A DNA stretch of 13,756 bases from Betaproteobacteria bacterium (lineage in GTDB: Bacteria > Pseudomonadota > Gammaproteobacteria > Burkholderiales > Burkholderiaceae), in the NCBI GenBank assembly GCA_018969885.1, contig JAGWXN010000057.1, positions 1 to 13,756 of the forward strand, in the 5' to 3' direction. The notes below the pieces were generated by a model. That model was given only the letters and a program-made list of their open reading frames with translations, was not told the origin of the DNA and did not search any database. Within the stretch, counting starts at the first letter, position 1; each line of letters begins with the position of its first letter. Positions 1-7,953 of the stretch are shown in pieces. The translations under genes were made by a program, and so were the position numbers.

Positions 1-681
1 GCCGGCTTTCCAGATCATCCGCACCGTGGGTTTGAAACCGTCACCTACATGCTCACCGGCTGCATGCGGCATCGTGACAGCGTGGGGAACGAGGGACTGA
101 TCAATTCAGGCGGTGTGCAGTGGATGACCGCGGGGCGCGGCATCATTCACTCTGAAATGCCTGAACAGCAGGACGGCCTCATGGAGGGCTTTCAGCTTTG
201 GGTGAACCTGCCTTCGAATCTGAAGATGACCCAACCCGGCTGGCGCGACATCCCCGGTGGGCAGGTGCCAGAGTTCGTCAGCGCGGGGGGCGTTCGCGTG
301 CGCGTCGTGGCCGGTCATGCCCATGGCGTGGCGGGCGCGGTCCCGGAGGGCACGGTCGATCCGGTGTTTCTTGATCTGCATTTTGATTCGCCGGGATCGA
401 TCGATATTGAACTGCCGGCGGGGCATAACGGGCTTGTCTACGTGTATCGCGGCGCGTTGTCGGTGGGTGGCAGCCCGGTGCCACACCAACGCATGGCTGT
501 GCTGGAAACCCGCCCCGATGCCGATGGTGTGCGCTTCATCGCCGAGTCGCCGTCACGTGCGGTGCTGATTGCCGGCCGGCCGCTCAATGAACCCATTGCT
601 CAGTATGGCCCGTTCGTGATGAATACCCGCGATGAGTTGATGCAGGCCGTGCGCGACTACCAGAGCGGAAACTTTGCTTGA
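1..681 (+). CDS. Pirin family protein (5' end outside window)
   Basis: Bicupin protein of the pirin family, a metal-binding cupin fold; some bacterial members have quercetinase activity and others act as regulatory partners, so the exact role is unknown. The frame is open from base 1, and 226 residues plus a TGA stop are visible. The first visible residues already hold the pirin metal motif HPHRGFE (His6 and His8 in window numbering). The second half of the site is GIIHSEMP (His50, Glu52), with spacing close to that of human pirin His56/His58/His101/Glu103. A C-terminal cupin follows, ending in a typical GRPLNEPIAQYGPFVMN stretch. Roughly 50-60 N-terminal residues lie outside the window. The internal ATG at 49 is not the start, because the metal motif lies upstream of it. 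The gene converges on dnaE2 with a 44-bp gap and has no evident functional link to it. Confidence 0.93.
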   Translation, partial: AGFPDHPHRGFETVTYMLTGCMRHRDSVGNEGLINSGGVQWMTAGRGIIHSEMPEQQDGLMEGFQLWVNLPSNLKMTQPGWRDIPGGQVPEFVSAGGVRVRVVAGHAHGVAGAVPEGTVDPVFLDLHFDSPGSIDIELPAGHNGLVYVYRGALSVGGSPVPHQRMAVLETRPDADGVRFIAESPSRAVLIAGRPLNEPIAQYGPFVMNTRDELMQAVRDYQSGNFA

Positions 682-711
682 GGCGCTGGGCCTTGCCGGG
701 GACGCTGCGCA

Positions 712-725
712 GGCGCGTGTGCGCC
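712..725. terminator. Small hairpin between the convergent pirin and dnaE2 genes
   Basis: A perfect 5-bp GC stem (GGCGC / GCGCC) with a GTGT loop abuts the dnaE2 stop codon and lies 31 bp past the pirin stop. There is no T-run on either side, so it does not look like a classical intrinsic terminator. It may only be a weak 3'-end structure, or chance in GC-rich DNA. Confidence 0.25.
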
Positions 726-3700
726 CTACCTGAAGTTCCTACTGCGGCTTTCGAGCGCGCCCAGTAGCGCCGTGTGATCGATGATGCGTGCGGCCACCAG
801 ATGCGTGACCGTGCCACCACCGTGTTCCTGGCGCTGCCAGTAACCGTAGACGCTCATGAGTTGGGCGCCAAGCAATGCCGCGCGGAAGCGTTCGAATACC
901 GCAGGCCACACGATGACGTTAACCGTGCCGGTGTCGTCTTCGAGGGTGACGAATAGCGTGCCGCGCGCGGTTTCCGGGCGCTGGCGGTGGGTGACCAGCC
1001 CGCTTGCGCGCGCAATACGGCCGTCGGGGTAGCCCGCGAGCGCCGAGGCTGGTTCGATGCGCAGGCGGTCGAGTTGCGCGCGCAGCAGTGCCAGCGGGTG
1101 ACGCCCCATGGGGATGCCGAGTGAGCGGTAATCGGCGATGGTGTCCTCGCCTTCGGAGGGGGTGGCGAGCGTGACGGGGGCTTCGTCAATGCGGGTTTGA
1201 TCCAGAAACCCCCCGGTCAGTCGGCCCGCTGCAGCGGCCCAGTAGGCCTGACGACGATGGCCCGCGAGCGCCAGCAGTGCTCCAGAATCGGCGAGCGCAC
1301 GCAGTGCGGTTGCGTCCAGCTGGGCGCATTGAGCGAGATCGTCAACATCATCGAACGCGAAGCCCCCGCTGCGAGCGGGATCTTGTAGCCGTTGATCTCG
1401 CGCGGCCAGGATGCGCTCTGTCGCAGCCGCCGAGAGGCTTCGCACCTGCGCAAGCCCTAGGCGCACGGCGGGCTGTGAATTGGGTTCGTCAAACTCTTCG
1501 AGCGTGCACTGTGCCTGGCTCACCAGCACATCCACCGGACGCACCTCGATGCCGTGCGCGCGCGCATCGCGCACCAGCTGCGCGGGCGCATAAAACCCCA
1601 GCGGCTGGCTGTTGAGCATGGCGGCGAGAAACGCTGCCGGTTCATGGCGTTTGATCCAGCAGCTGACGTAGACCAGCAGCGCAAAGCTCGCCGCGTGGCT
1701 TTCGGGAAAGCCGTATTCGCCGAAGCCCTCGATCTGGCTGAAGATGCGCTGCGCGAATTCAGGCGCGTAGCCGCGTGCGAGCATGCCTTCGACCACGCGC
1801 TGCTGAAAGGCGTCGAGCCCGCCCTTGCGACGCCAGGCGGCCATGGCGCGGCGCAGCTGGTCGGCTTCGCCTGCGCTGAAACCCGCGGCCAGCATGGCGA
1901 TCTGCATCACCTGCTCTTGAAAAATGGGTACGCCCAGCGTGCGTTCGAGCGCCGGCCGGATTTCGTCACGGGGATAGTCGACCGGCTCCAGCCCCTGGCG
2001 ACGACGCAGATAGGGGTGCACCATGCCGCCCTGAATGGGACCGGGCCGTACGATGGCCACCTCGATCACCAGATCGTAGAAACAGCGCGGCTGCAGCCGG
2101 GGCAGCATGCTCATTTGCGCGCGCGATTCGATCTGAAACACACCCACCGTATCGGCGCGGCTGATCATTTCGTAGGTGGCGGGGTCTTCGGAGGGGATGT
2201 CCTGGATGCGGAAGGGCACGATGGGAGGCGCACCGGCCAACCGGTGGTTACCGCGCCGCCACGGGTCGCGCCGGAAGGTGATCAGATCGAGCGCGCGGCG
2301 GATGGCGCTCAGCATGCCGAGCGCGAGCACATCAACCTTCAACAGCCCCAGCGCATCGAGATCGTCTTTGTCCCACTCGATGACGGTACGCTCGGCCATG
2401 GCCGCGTTTTCGACCGGAACCAGACGCGTGAGCCGATCGCGCGCGATGACGAAGCCGCCGGTGTGCTGTGACAGATGGCGGGGGAAATTCTGTAGCGTTC
2501 GTACGAGCTCGAGCCAGCGTGTAACGACAGGCGAATCGGGATTGAGCCCGGCTTCGGTGAGCCGCTCACGGTCGGGTGCGCCACGCCACGACGACAGCGT
2601 GCCCGCGAGGCGCTCGATGCAAGTTGCGTCGATGGCAAGCGCCTTACCCACATCGCGCAGCGCTGAGCGGGTGCGGTAGCGGATGACCGTGGCAGCGAGC
2701 GCTGCGCGATGGCGGCCGTATTTCCGGTACAGGTACTGGATGACCTCTTCGCGGCGTTGGTGTTCGAAGTCGACGTCGATATCAGGCGGTTCGTTGCGCT
2801 CGCGGCTGATGAAGCGCTCGAACAGCACGCTCAGGCGAGCGGGATCGACCTCGGTGATGCCGAGCGCATAGCAGACGGCCGAGTTGGCAGCCGACCCCCG
2901 GCCCTGACAAAGAATGTTGCGGCTGCGGGCGAAGTGAACGATGTCGGCCACGGTGAGGAAATAGGGCTCATAGCGCAGTTCGCTGATCAGCGTGAGTTCG
3001 TGTTCGATCTGCTCGCGCACCGTGGCGGGGATGCCTGCCGGATAGCGGCCTGGCAGACCCCGGTCGACCAGTTCGCGCAGCCAGCTGGCGGGCGTGTGTC
3101 CGGGCGGCACGATTTCATCGGGGTATTCATAGCGCAGTTCGTCAAGCGAGAAACGGCTGCAGGCAGCGATCTCGAGTGTTTCCTCGAGAAGTTCGGCTGG
3201 ATAGAGGCTGGCGAGCCGCAGGCGGCTGCGCAGATGCTGCTCGGCGTTGGGGGCGAGCGCGTGCCCGCAGCGTGCGACGGGCTGCCCCAGCCGGATGGCG
3301 GTGAGCGTGTCGTGAAGGGGTTTGCGCGAGCGGCGATGCATGTGCACATCGCCCGCAGCAGCCAGCGGCAGACCGCTTGCGCGACCCAATGCGCGCAGCT
3401 GTTCGAGCCGGGTGCTGTCGTGGCCGTAGGCGAGCAGTTCGACCGCCAGCCACGCCCGGTTGGTAAAGCGCTCACGGAGCCAGGGGGCGAGCGCAGCCAA
3501 CCCAGGCTGAGCCGGGATTGGACCTTGCGCAGGCACGAGCAGCGCCGTGCAGCCGGGCACGCCGTCGTCGAGATCGGCGGGCAGCAGCTGATAGTGCCCC
3601 TTGGGCGCACGCGCGCGCGCCGCGCTGATCAGTTCGCTCAGCCGCCCGTAGCCCTCGCGGTGGCGCGCAAGCAGCACCAGTCTCGGGGCGGGGCTGTGGG

Positions 3701-3974
3701 CCCCGGGCGTGCCCGGGGCGTGAAAGGCGCTGCCAGTGTGGGTGGGATCGATACAGCTGTGCAGCGAAAATTCGGCGCCGATCAGGAGCGGGAAATTGTG
3801 CGTGCGTGCCTGCAGATGGGCTCGCACCACGCCCGCGAGCGAACATTCATCGGTGAGGGCGAGTGCCGCATAGCCGAGTTCGCGGGCGCGATCGACCAGT
3901 TCCTCGGGGTGTGAGGCGCCCCGCAGGAAGGAGAAATTGCTGATGCAGTGAAGCTCGGCGTAGGCGGGTAACAT
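726..3974 (-). CDS. dnaE2: Error-prone DNA polymerase DnaE2 (ImuC)
   Basis: Second copy of the C-family replicative polymerase alpha subunit. It extends DNA past lesions during SOS mutagenesis, working with ImuA and ImuB. The protein has 1082 residues, normal for the family. The N-terminal PHP domain begins with AELHCISNFSFLRGAS (residues 6-21). The palm holds GRGSAANS (358-365), the catalytic pair in PDIDVDF (Asp400, Asp402) and the third acidic residue in KVDVL (Asp548). An OB fold occupies about 985-1075, and the protein ends in SRNFR, as DnaE2 proteins usually do. No frameshift or missing catalytic residue is seen. The ATG at 3974 gives the usual family N-terminus; its ribosome site (GGTGGG) is weak and very close. 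A perfect LexA box lies 15 bp upstream of the start, so SOS control is expected. imuB is not adjacent: its 3' end appears about 9.6 kb away at 13615. Confidence 0.97.
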   Translation of the reverse strand: MLPAYAELHCISNFSFLRGASHPEELVDRARELGYAALALTDECSLAGVVRAHLQARTHNFPLLIGAEFSLHSCIDPTHTGSAFHAPGTPGAHSPAPRLVLLARHREGYGRLSELISAARARAPKGHYQLLPADLDDGVPGCTALLVPAQGPIPAQPGLAALAPWLRERFTNRAWLAVELLAYGHDSTRLEQLRALGRASGLPLAAAGDVHMHRRSRKPLHDTLTAIRLGQPVARCGHALAPNAEQHLRSRLRLASLYPAELLEETLEIAACSRFSLDELRYEYPDEIVPPGHTPASWLRELVDRGLPGRYPAGIPATVREQIEHELTLISELRYEPYFLTVADIVHFARSRNILCQGRGSAANSAVCYALGITEVDPARLSVLFERFISRERNEPPDIDVDFEHQRREEVIQYLYRKYGRHRAALAATVIRYRTRSALRDVGKALAIDATCIERLAGTLSSWRGAPDRERLTEAGLNPDSPVVTRWLELVRTLQNFPRHLSQHTGGFVIARDRLTRLVPVENAAMAERTVIEWDKDDLDALGLLKVDVLALGMLSAIRRALDLITFRRDPWRRGNHRLAGAPPIVPFRIQDIPSEDPATYEMISRADTVGVFQIESRAQMSMLPRLQPRCFYDLVIEVAIVRPGPIQGGMVHPYLRRRQGLEPVDYPRDEIRPALERTLGVPIFQEQVMQIAMLAAGFSAGEADQLRRAMAAWRRKGGLDAFQQRVVEGMLARGYAPEFAQRIFSQIEGFGEYGFPESHAASFALLVYVSCWIKRHEPAAFLAAMLNSQPLGFYAPAQLVRDARAHGIEVRPVDVLVSQAQCTLEEFDEPNSQPAVRLGLAQVRSLSAAATERILAARDQRLQDPARSGGFAFDDVDDLAQCAQLDATALRALADSGALLALAGHRRQAYWAAAAGRLTGGFLDQTRIDEAPVTLATPSEGEDTIADYRSLGIPMGRHPLALLRAQLDRLRIEPASALAGYPDGRIARASGLVTHRQRPETARGTLFVTLEDDTGTVNVIVWPAVFERFRAALLGAQLMSVYGYWQRQEHGGGTVTHLVAARIIDHTALLGALESRSRNFR

Positions 3975-3983
3975 GACCCACCA

Positions 3984-4011
3984 ATAATACTGTATAAAAA
4001 AACAGTCATAA
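3984..4011 (-). promoter_or_regulatory. Candidate dnaE2 core promoter around the LexA box
   Basis: Read on the minus strand, TTATGA (4011-4006) and TATTAT (3989-3984) are separated by exactly 16 bp, and that spacer is the LexA box. LexA binding would therefore block RNA polymerase. Transcription from this -10 would begin only a few bases before the ATG. The alternative -10 TATACA (3996-3991) would leave a leader of roughly 10 nt. Which hexamer is used cannot be settled from sequence. Confidence 0.5.
3990..4005. promoter_or_regulatory. LexA (SOS) box upstream of dnaE2
   Basis: The sequence CTGTATAAAAAAACAG matches the proteobacterial LexA consensus CTGT-N8-ACAG perfectly, with an AT-rich centre. 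It lies 15 bp upstream of the dnaE2 ATG. It is over 100 bp from the plus-strand copper chaperone start and does not overlap that gene's candidate -10, so it probably controls dnaE2 alone. Confidence 0.92.
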
Positions 4012-4071
4012 CATTTTGCTGTCGGGTGACGTTTCGTCTGCTACGAGCCTCGGGTGATGCGGGGGCCCCGC

Positions 4072-4077
4072 TATACT
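4072..4077 (+). promoter_or_regulatory. Candidate -10 element for the copper chaperone/oxygenase run
   Basis: TATACT lies 35 bp upstream of the preferred ATG at 4112, a suitable distance for a short leader. No convincing -35 hexamer is seen 16-18 bp upstream. Its presence here also argues against the earlier in-frame ATG at 4082, which would fall at or before the expected transcription start. Confidence 0.35.
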
Positions 4078-4111
4078 CCCGATGAGGCAACCGATTGTTC
4101 AGAGAGCAACC

Positions 4112-4618
4112 ATGCAAAGCAGTTTCACCAACCGGTTCACCTGGCTGATGTCGTGTCTGTTGACGGTCGCGTTTGCGATCGCGGCCGGTCCGGTTGTCGC
4201 CCAGGTGGTGTCGGTCAAAGACCCTTGGGTGCGCAGCACCGTGCCGCGCCAGAAGGCCACCGCCGCCTACATGGAAATCACCGCCGGGCGTGCCTCGCGT
4301 CTGCTCGAGGCCAGTTCGCCAGTGGCCGGGGTGGTTGAGATCCATGAAATGCGCATGGACAAAGACGTGATGCGCATGCGGGCCATTCCTGCGCTCGAAC
4401 TGCCCGCGGGCCAGCCGGTCGCCCTCGAGCCGGGGGGGTATCACGTCATGCTGATGGACCTGAAAGTGCAGATCAAGGACGGCGATAAGGTGCCCATCTC
4501 GCTGGTGGTCGAATTAAGAAACGGCAGCCGCGAAACCGCCCAGATCACCGCGGTGGCGCGCTCGCCCCAGCCCGCGTCAACGCAGGGTGGCGGGCACGGC
4601 AAGTCGCACTCGCACTGA
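4112..4618 (+). CDS. Secreted PCu(A)C-type copper chaperone
   Basis: Periplasmic Cu(I) chaperone of the PCu(A)C family, known for delivering copper to the CuA centre of cytochrome oxidase or for general copper handling. The 168-residue protein starts with a Sec signal peptide: a basic start, a hydrophobic stretch at about 10-25 and probable cleavage near GPVVA-Q (residue 30). The family motif H-X10-M-X21-H-X-M is met exactly by His78, Met89, His111 and Met113. The C-terminus adds a histidine-rich tail, GGGHGKSHSH, which could bind extra metal. The ATG at 4112 is preferred over the in-frame ATG at 4082: it is preceded by AGAGAG and yields a normal signal peptide, while 4082 lies only 4 bp past a TATACT box. 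A 75-codon gene follows after 11 bp, so the chaperone may be co-transcribed with the oxygenase genes, an unusual partnership. Confidence 0.92.
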   Translation: MQSSFTNRFTWLMSCLLTVAFAIAAGPVVAQVVSVKDPWVRSTVPRQKATAAYMEITAGRASRLLEASSPVAGVVEIHEMRMDKDVMRMRAIPALELPAGQPVALEPGGYHVMLMDLKVQIKDGDKVPISLVVELRNGSRETAQITAVARSPQPASTQGGGHGKSHSH

Positions 4619-4629
4619 GGAGAGCGCCC

Positions 4630-4857
4630 ATGGCTCATGCCACTTCGCTCGTCAATGTCATGCATCAGCATCGGCTCGCCGAACCCACTGCCTACGAAAA
4701 TCTGTTGGGCGATGCCATTGAACGCGCGTTCGCCGCGGGTATCCACGACCTCGACGGCATCGTGCGCATGCTGAACGACACGGGTCCGGCTGGCCCCGAT
4801 GGCGAGCCCTGGACCGCGGCGCGCCTGGAAGCCGAACTCGCGCGCTTGGGCGCCTGA
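4630..4857 (+). CDS. Small recombinase-like helix-turn-helix protein
   Basis: A 75-residue protein of a small family often found beside Rieske oxygenases and annotated as having a recombinase-like HTH domain; that name is recalled from family knowledge. The body is helical and acidic: a segment at about 20-36 (AYENLLGDAIERAFAAG), a second at 38-50 (HDLDGIVRMLND), then a Gly/Pro turn and a C-terminal piece, GPDGEPWTAARLEAELARLG, resembling the helix pair of the serine-recombinase HTH. It lacks any catalytic recombinase domain. AGGAG (4618-4622) overlaps the stop of the preceding gene and lies 7 nt before the ATG, indicating coupled translation. It sits directly before the oxygenase gene, so it may be a regulator or an accessory protein of that enzyme. 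The function is not established. Confidence 0.8.
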   Translation: MAHATSLVNVMHQHRLAEPTAYENLLGDAIERAFAAGIHDLDGIVRMLNDTGPAGPDGEPWTAARLEAELARLGA

Positions 4858-4907
4858 TCCCTGCGGCGTCTGCGGTCTGGCCGCCTGAACGACAGTCACG
4901 GAGTCGA

Positions 4908-5951
4908 ATGATGAACGCACCCACCCCTGTGTATCAGGATGCGGTCGAACGCATCCTGTCGCGTGGTCTCACCAACTACTGGTTCCCGATCTGTCCGTCG
5001 TCGTGGGTGCGCGATCGGCCGATCTCGTTGCGACGCCTGGGGCGAAAGCTGGTGCTCTGGCGCGATGCCGCTGGTGTGGTGAGGGTGCTCGAGGATCACT
5101 GCCCGCATCGCGGCGCCGCGCTCTCCATGGGTGTGGTGCTGGGTGACCGCATTGCCTGCGCCTACCACGGCGTGCAGGTTCGCTGCGACGGCACGGTCGC
5201 CCGCGTGCCTGGGAGTCCCGGTTGCAAGCTCGAAGGCTCGCGCGCCACCCGCATGTATGCCGCTCGCGAGGCGCAGGGTGCGGTCTTTGTCTATAACGCG
5301 GTCGATCCGCACTGCGATGAGCCGCCGCCGCTCGTACTGCCTGAACAGCTCACTTCGCCCGACTGGTCGTCTTTTCTCTGCTATGTGGAGTGGGGCTGCG
5401 ATTACCGCTATGTCATGGAAAACGTGATCGATCCCATGCACGGCGCCTACCTGCATCGTCAATCTCACAGTATGGCAGAGGGCGATTTTTCAGCCGACTT
5501 TCAGATTCGTGACACGGACACCGGTTTCGTGTTTGAAAAGAAGGGCCAGCGCAATGTCAATTTCGACTGGACCGAATGGATCGATACCGGCATTCACATG
5601 ATGCGGCTGGAGATCCCCTATCCGAAAACCGGCGGGCCGGGTGGCAACTTCACCATCATCGGCGGCTATGTTCCGATCAGCCCGCAGGCGGCGGGCATTT
5701 TCTTCTGGCGGTGTCGCAAGGTCGAGGGCTGGCAGCGTAGTGCCTGGCGATTTCTCTACCGCAATCGTCTCGAGGGTCGGCATTTCCACGTCCTCGAGCA
5801 GGATCGCCTCGCGATGGAAAACATGGAGCCCGACGCGAACCAGCGCGAGCACCTCTATCAACACGATCTCGGCATTGTCCGGCTGCGTCGGACGCTGCGC
5901 GGGCTCGCGCAGAAGCAGCTCGACGCGGAAACCTCGGGTATCTCAGCATGA
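4908..5951 (+). CDS. Rieske aromatic ring-hydroxylating oxygenase, catalytic subunit
   Basis: Terminal oxygenase of a Rieske non-heme iron system, which uses O2 and reductant to hydroxylate or demethylate an aromatic or related substrate in the cytoplasm. It has 347 residues. The N-terminal Rieske domain carries CPH (Cys65, His67) and CAYH (Cys84, His87), i.e. C-X-H-X16-C-X2-H. The catalytic domain has the mononuclear iron motif ENVIDPMHGAYLH, with Asn172, Asp175, His178 and His183; Asp299 in EQDR is the likely carboxylate ligand. The length and the absence of a beta-subunit gene fit the VanA/phthalate-oxygenase-like homo-oligomeric group, not the alpha/beta type. The start is ATG-ATG at 4908, with GGAG 4 nt upstream. 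The stop overlaps the reductase start (ATGA), so the pair forms a two-component enzyme. The substrate cannot be told from sequence. Confidence 0.95.
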   Translation: MMNAPTPVYQDAVERILSRGLTNYWFPICPSSWVRDRPISLRRLGRKLVLWRDAAGVVRVLEDHCPHRGAALSMGVVLGDRIACAYHGVQVRCDGTVARVPGSPGCKLEGSRATRMYAAREAQGAVFVYNAVDPHCDEPPPLVLPEQLTSPDWSSFLCYVEWGCDYRYVMENVIDPMHGAYLHRQSHSMAEGDFSADFQIRDTDTGFVFEKKGQRNVNFDWTEWIDTGIHMMRLEIPYPKTGGPGGNFTIIGGYVPISPQAAGIFFWRCRKVEGWQRSAWRFLYRNRLEGRHFHVLEQDRLAMENMEPDANQREHLYQHDLGIVRLRRTLRGLAQKQLDAETSGISA

Positions 5952-6904
5952 TTCGTACTTTCGTCCATACGCTGCGTCATGAAGCCACCGATGTGATCGG
6001 CATCGAACTGCGCGCGCCCGATGGCGCCGAGTTGCCCGCCTTCACCGCGGGCGCACACGTTGATCTGCATTTGCCTGGCGGACTCATCCGCAGTTATTCG
6101 CTGGTCAACGATTGCCGCGAGCGTCATCGCTATGTGCTGGCGGTGCTGCGCGAACGGCAGAGCCGGGGGGGCTCCCGCGCGGTACATGAACAATTTCGCA
6201 TCGGCATGCCGCTCGAGCTTGGCGAGCCGCGCAACCAGTTCCCCCTTCACGAGGCGGCTGCGCACACGGTGCTGGTGGCTGGGGGTATCGGCGTCACGCC
6301 GCTTTTATCGATGGCGCGGCGGTTGAAGGCGCTGGGCGGGTCGTTCGAATTCATCTATTGCGCGCGTTCGCGCAGCGCCGCGGCGTTTTCCGATGAGATT
6401 GCTGCGCTTGGCGTTCCGGTGCACTGGCACTTTGATGACGTCGCCGGTGGCCCCCCCGACCTGAGCGAACTGCTCCGAGCACGGCCCGGTGCGGGCAGCG
6501 CCACCACGCACTACTACGCGTGCGGGCCCGCCGCCATGCTCGATGCTTTCCTCGCCAGCTGCTCGGCGCTTGGTTACGGCAATGCCCACATCGAACGGTT
6601 TACAGCGGCCGCGCCTGTGGAGGAGGTGGGTTCGCAACAGGGCTTTACGGTTGAGCTGCGCCGATCGGCGCAGCGCTTTTCGGTCGCACCCGGCCAGTCC
6701 ATCCTCGATGTCCTGCTCGACGCTGGTGTGTCGGTAAGCTTCAGTTGCCAGGACGGTTTTTGCGGTAGCTGCGAAACCCGTGTGCTCGAGGGCACGCCTG
6801 AGCATCGCGACTCGGTGCTCACCGAGGGTGAGCGCGCCGAAAACAAGGTGATGATGATCTGCGTATCGGGCTGTCGCGGTGAGGGTCTGGTGCTCGATCT
6901 TTGA
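5948..6904 (+). CDS. Oxygenase reductase (FMN/NAD/2Fe-2S, VanB/phthalate dioxygenase reductase type)
   Basis: Electron-transfer partner of the preceding Rieske oxygenase: it takes hydride from NAD(P)H and passes single electrons through FMN to a plant-type ferredoxin cluster. The 318 residues show the class IA order. The flavin domain has RSYSL (48-52). The NAD domain has GGIGVTP (112-118) and YACGP further on. A C-terminal 2Fe-2S domain holds Cys267, Cys272, Cys275 and Cys305 (C-X4-C-X2-C-X29-C). All key residues are intact. The start ATG lies within the oxygenase stop (4-bp ATGA overlap), which implies translational coupling and roughly matched expression. The gene ends 33 bp before the stop of the convergent Bug-protein gene. 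Confidence 0.96.
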   Translation: MIRTFVHTLRHEATDVIGIELRAPDGAELPAFTAGAHVDLHLPGGLIRSYSLVNDCRERHRYVLAVLRERQSRGGSRAVHEQFRIGMPLELGEPRNQFPLHEAAAHTVLVAGGIGVTPLLSMARRLKALGGSFEFIYCARSRSAAAFSDEIAALGVPVHWHFDDVAGGPPDLSELLRARPGAGSATTHYYACGPAAMLDAFLASCSALGYGNAHIERFTAAAPVEEVGSQQGFTVELRRSAQRFSVAPGQSILDVLLDAGVSVSFSCQDGFCGSCETRVLEGTPEHRDSVLTEGERAENKVMMICVSGCRGEGLVLDL

Positions 6905-6939
6905 GCCGCCTGTTCGCTCGTGTGGTGATAGGGCGGTTC
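6903..6939. terminator. Possible shared hairpin between two convergent operons
   Basis: GAGCCGCC (6903-6910) can pair with GGCGGTTC (6932-6939) to give an 8-bp stem with one G-T pair and a loop of about 21 nt. It begins in the reductase stop codon and ends in the Bug-protein stop codon, so it could serve both transcripts. There is no T-run and the loop is large, so the call is weak. Confidence 0.3.
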
Positions 6940-7945
6940 AGTCGGCCCGGATTCCGCGCGCGGTGATCACCTTTTCCCAGGTGGCCGTCTCGGCGCGAAT
7001 GTGCGCGGCAAATGCGGCGGGCGTCATCGGGCTCGCGGTCATCGCCTGAGCGCTGAGCTGCCGGGTCACGACCTCGGTTGCGAGGGCGGTGGCAGCGTCC
7101 CTCGCGAGTTGGGCCACGATATCAGGCGGGGTGCCCGCTGGCGCCATCAGCCCATACCAGGAGCTCACCACCACACCGTCCACCCCCAGCTCCGCCAGCG
7201 TTGGAATATCGGGGGCAACCGGGCTTCGCGTGCTGTCGGTAATCGCCAGTGCCACCAGGCGTCCGGCGCGAACCTGGGGTAGCGCAGCCGGCAGGTTGCT
7301 GAACATGAGCGGCACCACCCCTGCGATCACATCATTGATTGCCGGCCCCGTTCCCTTGTAGGGCACATGCTGCAGGTCGAGTCCGAGTTGCTGGCGAAAC
7401 AGTTCGCCCGCCAGATGGAGGCCACTGCCAATACCGGGCGACGCATAGGCAAACCGCTTGGGGTCGGCGCGCACCGCGGCAATCAGCGCGGCGAGCGTGG
7501 TGGTGTCGGCCGAGGGATGGGCCACGAGCACATTGGGTGCCTTGGCGAGCATGGTGACAGGAGCAAAGTCGCGCTCGATCCGGAACGGGAAATTCGCCAT
7601 CAGCGTTGGGTTGATGGTGAGGTTGCCAGCCGGGATCACCAGCAAGGTGTGCCCGCTCGGCCGCGCTCGCCGAACCCTGTCCATGCCGGGATTGCCTGCG
7701 CCTCCGGGCACATTTTCAACGACTGCAGCTTGCCCGTAGCGCTTATGCAGGCTCTCAGCGAGCAAGCGCGACAGCACGTCAACCGGGCCGCCTGGTGGGA
7801 ACGGCGCCACGATGGTGAAACGTTCCTGTGCCAGCTGCCGAGCAGCCGCGTTGGATTCATCGGCCTGGGCGACGCTGGCCAGGCACCCGGCCACGGTGAG
7901 GGTGAGGGTGAGGAATCGTGACAGCATGGAGAGCGGGTTGCGCAT
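6938..7945 (-). CDS. Bug-family (tripartite tricarboxylate type) solute-binding protein
   Basis: Periplasmic binding protein of the Bug/TctC family, which captures carboxylates and other small organic solutes; most genomes hold many more Bug proteins than TctAB transporters. The mature region carries the ligand-loop signature FPPGGPVD (49-56), then ENVPGGAGN (77-85) and, near the C-terminus, SSWYGLMAPAGTP. The N-terminal signal is clear. Cleavage after AQA (residue 28) is expected, but VAGC (18-21) also fits a lipobox, so a lipoprotein form cannot be excluded. The ATG at 7945 is preferred; TTG at 7948 and ATG at 7927 are alternatives, and none has a strong ribosome site. It is the last gene of the minus-strand run, 8 bp after the AspDH-like gene. 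No TctA or TctB gene is in the window. Confidence 0.93.
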   Translation of the reverse strand: MRNPLSMLSRFLTLTLTVAGCLASVAQADESNAAARQLAQERFTIVAPFPPGGPVDVLSRLLAESLHKRYGQAAVVENVPGGAGNPGMDRVRRARPSGHTLLVIPAGNLTINPTLMANFPFRIERDFAPVTMLAKAPNVLVAHPSADTTTLAALIAAVRADPKRFAYASPGIGSGLHLAGELFRQQLGLDLQHVPYKGTGPAINDVIAGVVPLMFSNLPAALPQVRAGRLVALAITDSTRSPVAPDIPTLAELGVDGVVVSSWYGLMAPAGTPPDIVAQLARDAATALATEVVTRQLSAQAMTASPMTPAAFAAHIRAETATWEKVITARGIRAD

Positions 7946-7953
7946 CAATGGGC

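Noticed and set aside
2709..3914. 401-codon plus-strand open frame antisense to dnaE2 (with others at 1554-2471 and 2176-2679)
   Set aside because: Long antisense frames are expected opposite GC-rich genes. The translations lack recognisable domains, while the dnaE2 frame carries every family motif.
4082..4111. Earlier ATG at 4082 for the copper chaperone
   Set aside because: It lies 4 bp after a TATACT box, has no ribosome site and would put ten extra residues before the signal peptide.
4858..4907. Terminator between the small HTH gene and the oxygenase gene
   Set aside because: Only a 4-bp GCGG/CCGC pairing is visible, with no T-run. The spacing and shared direction suggest read-through.
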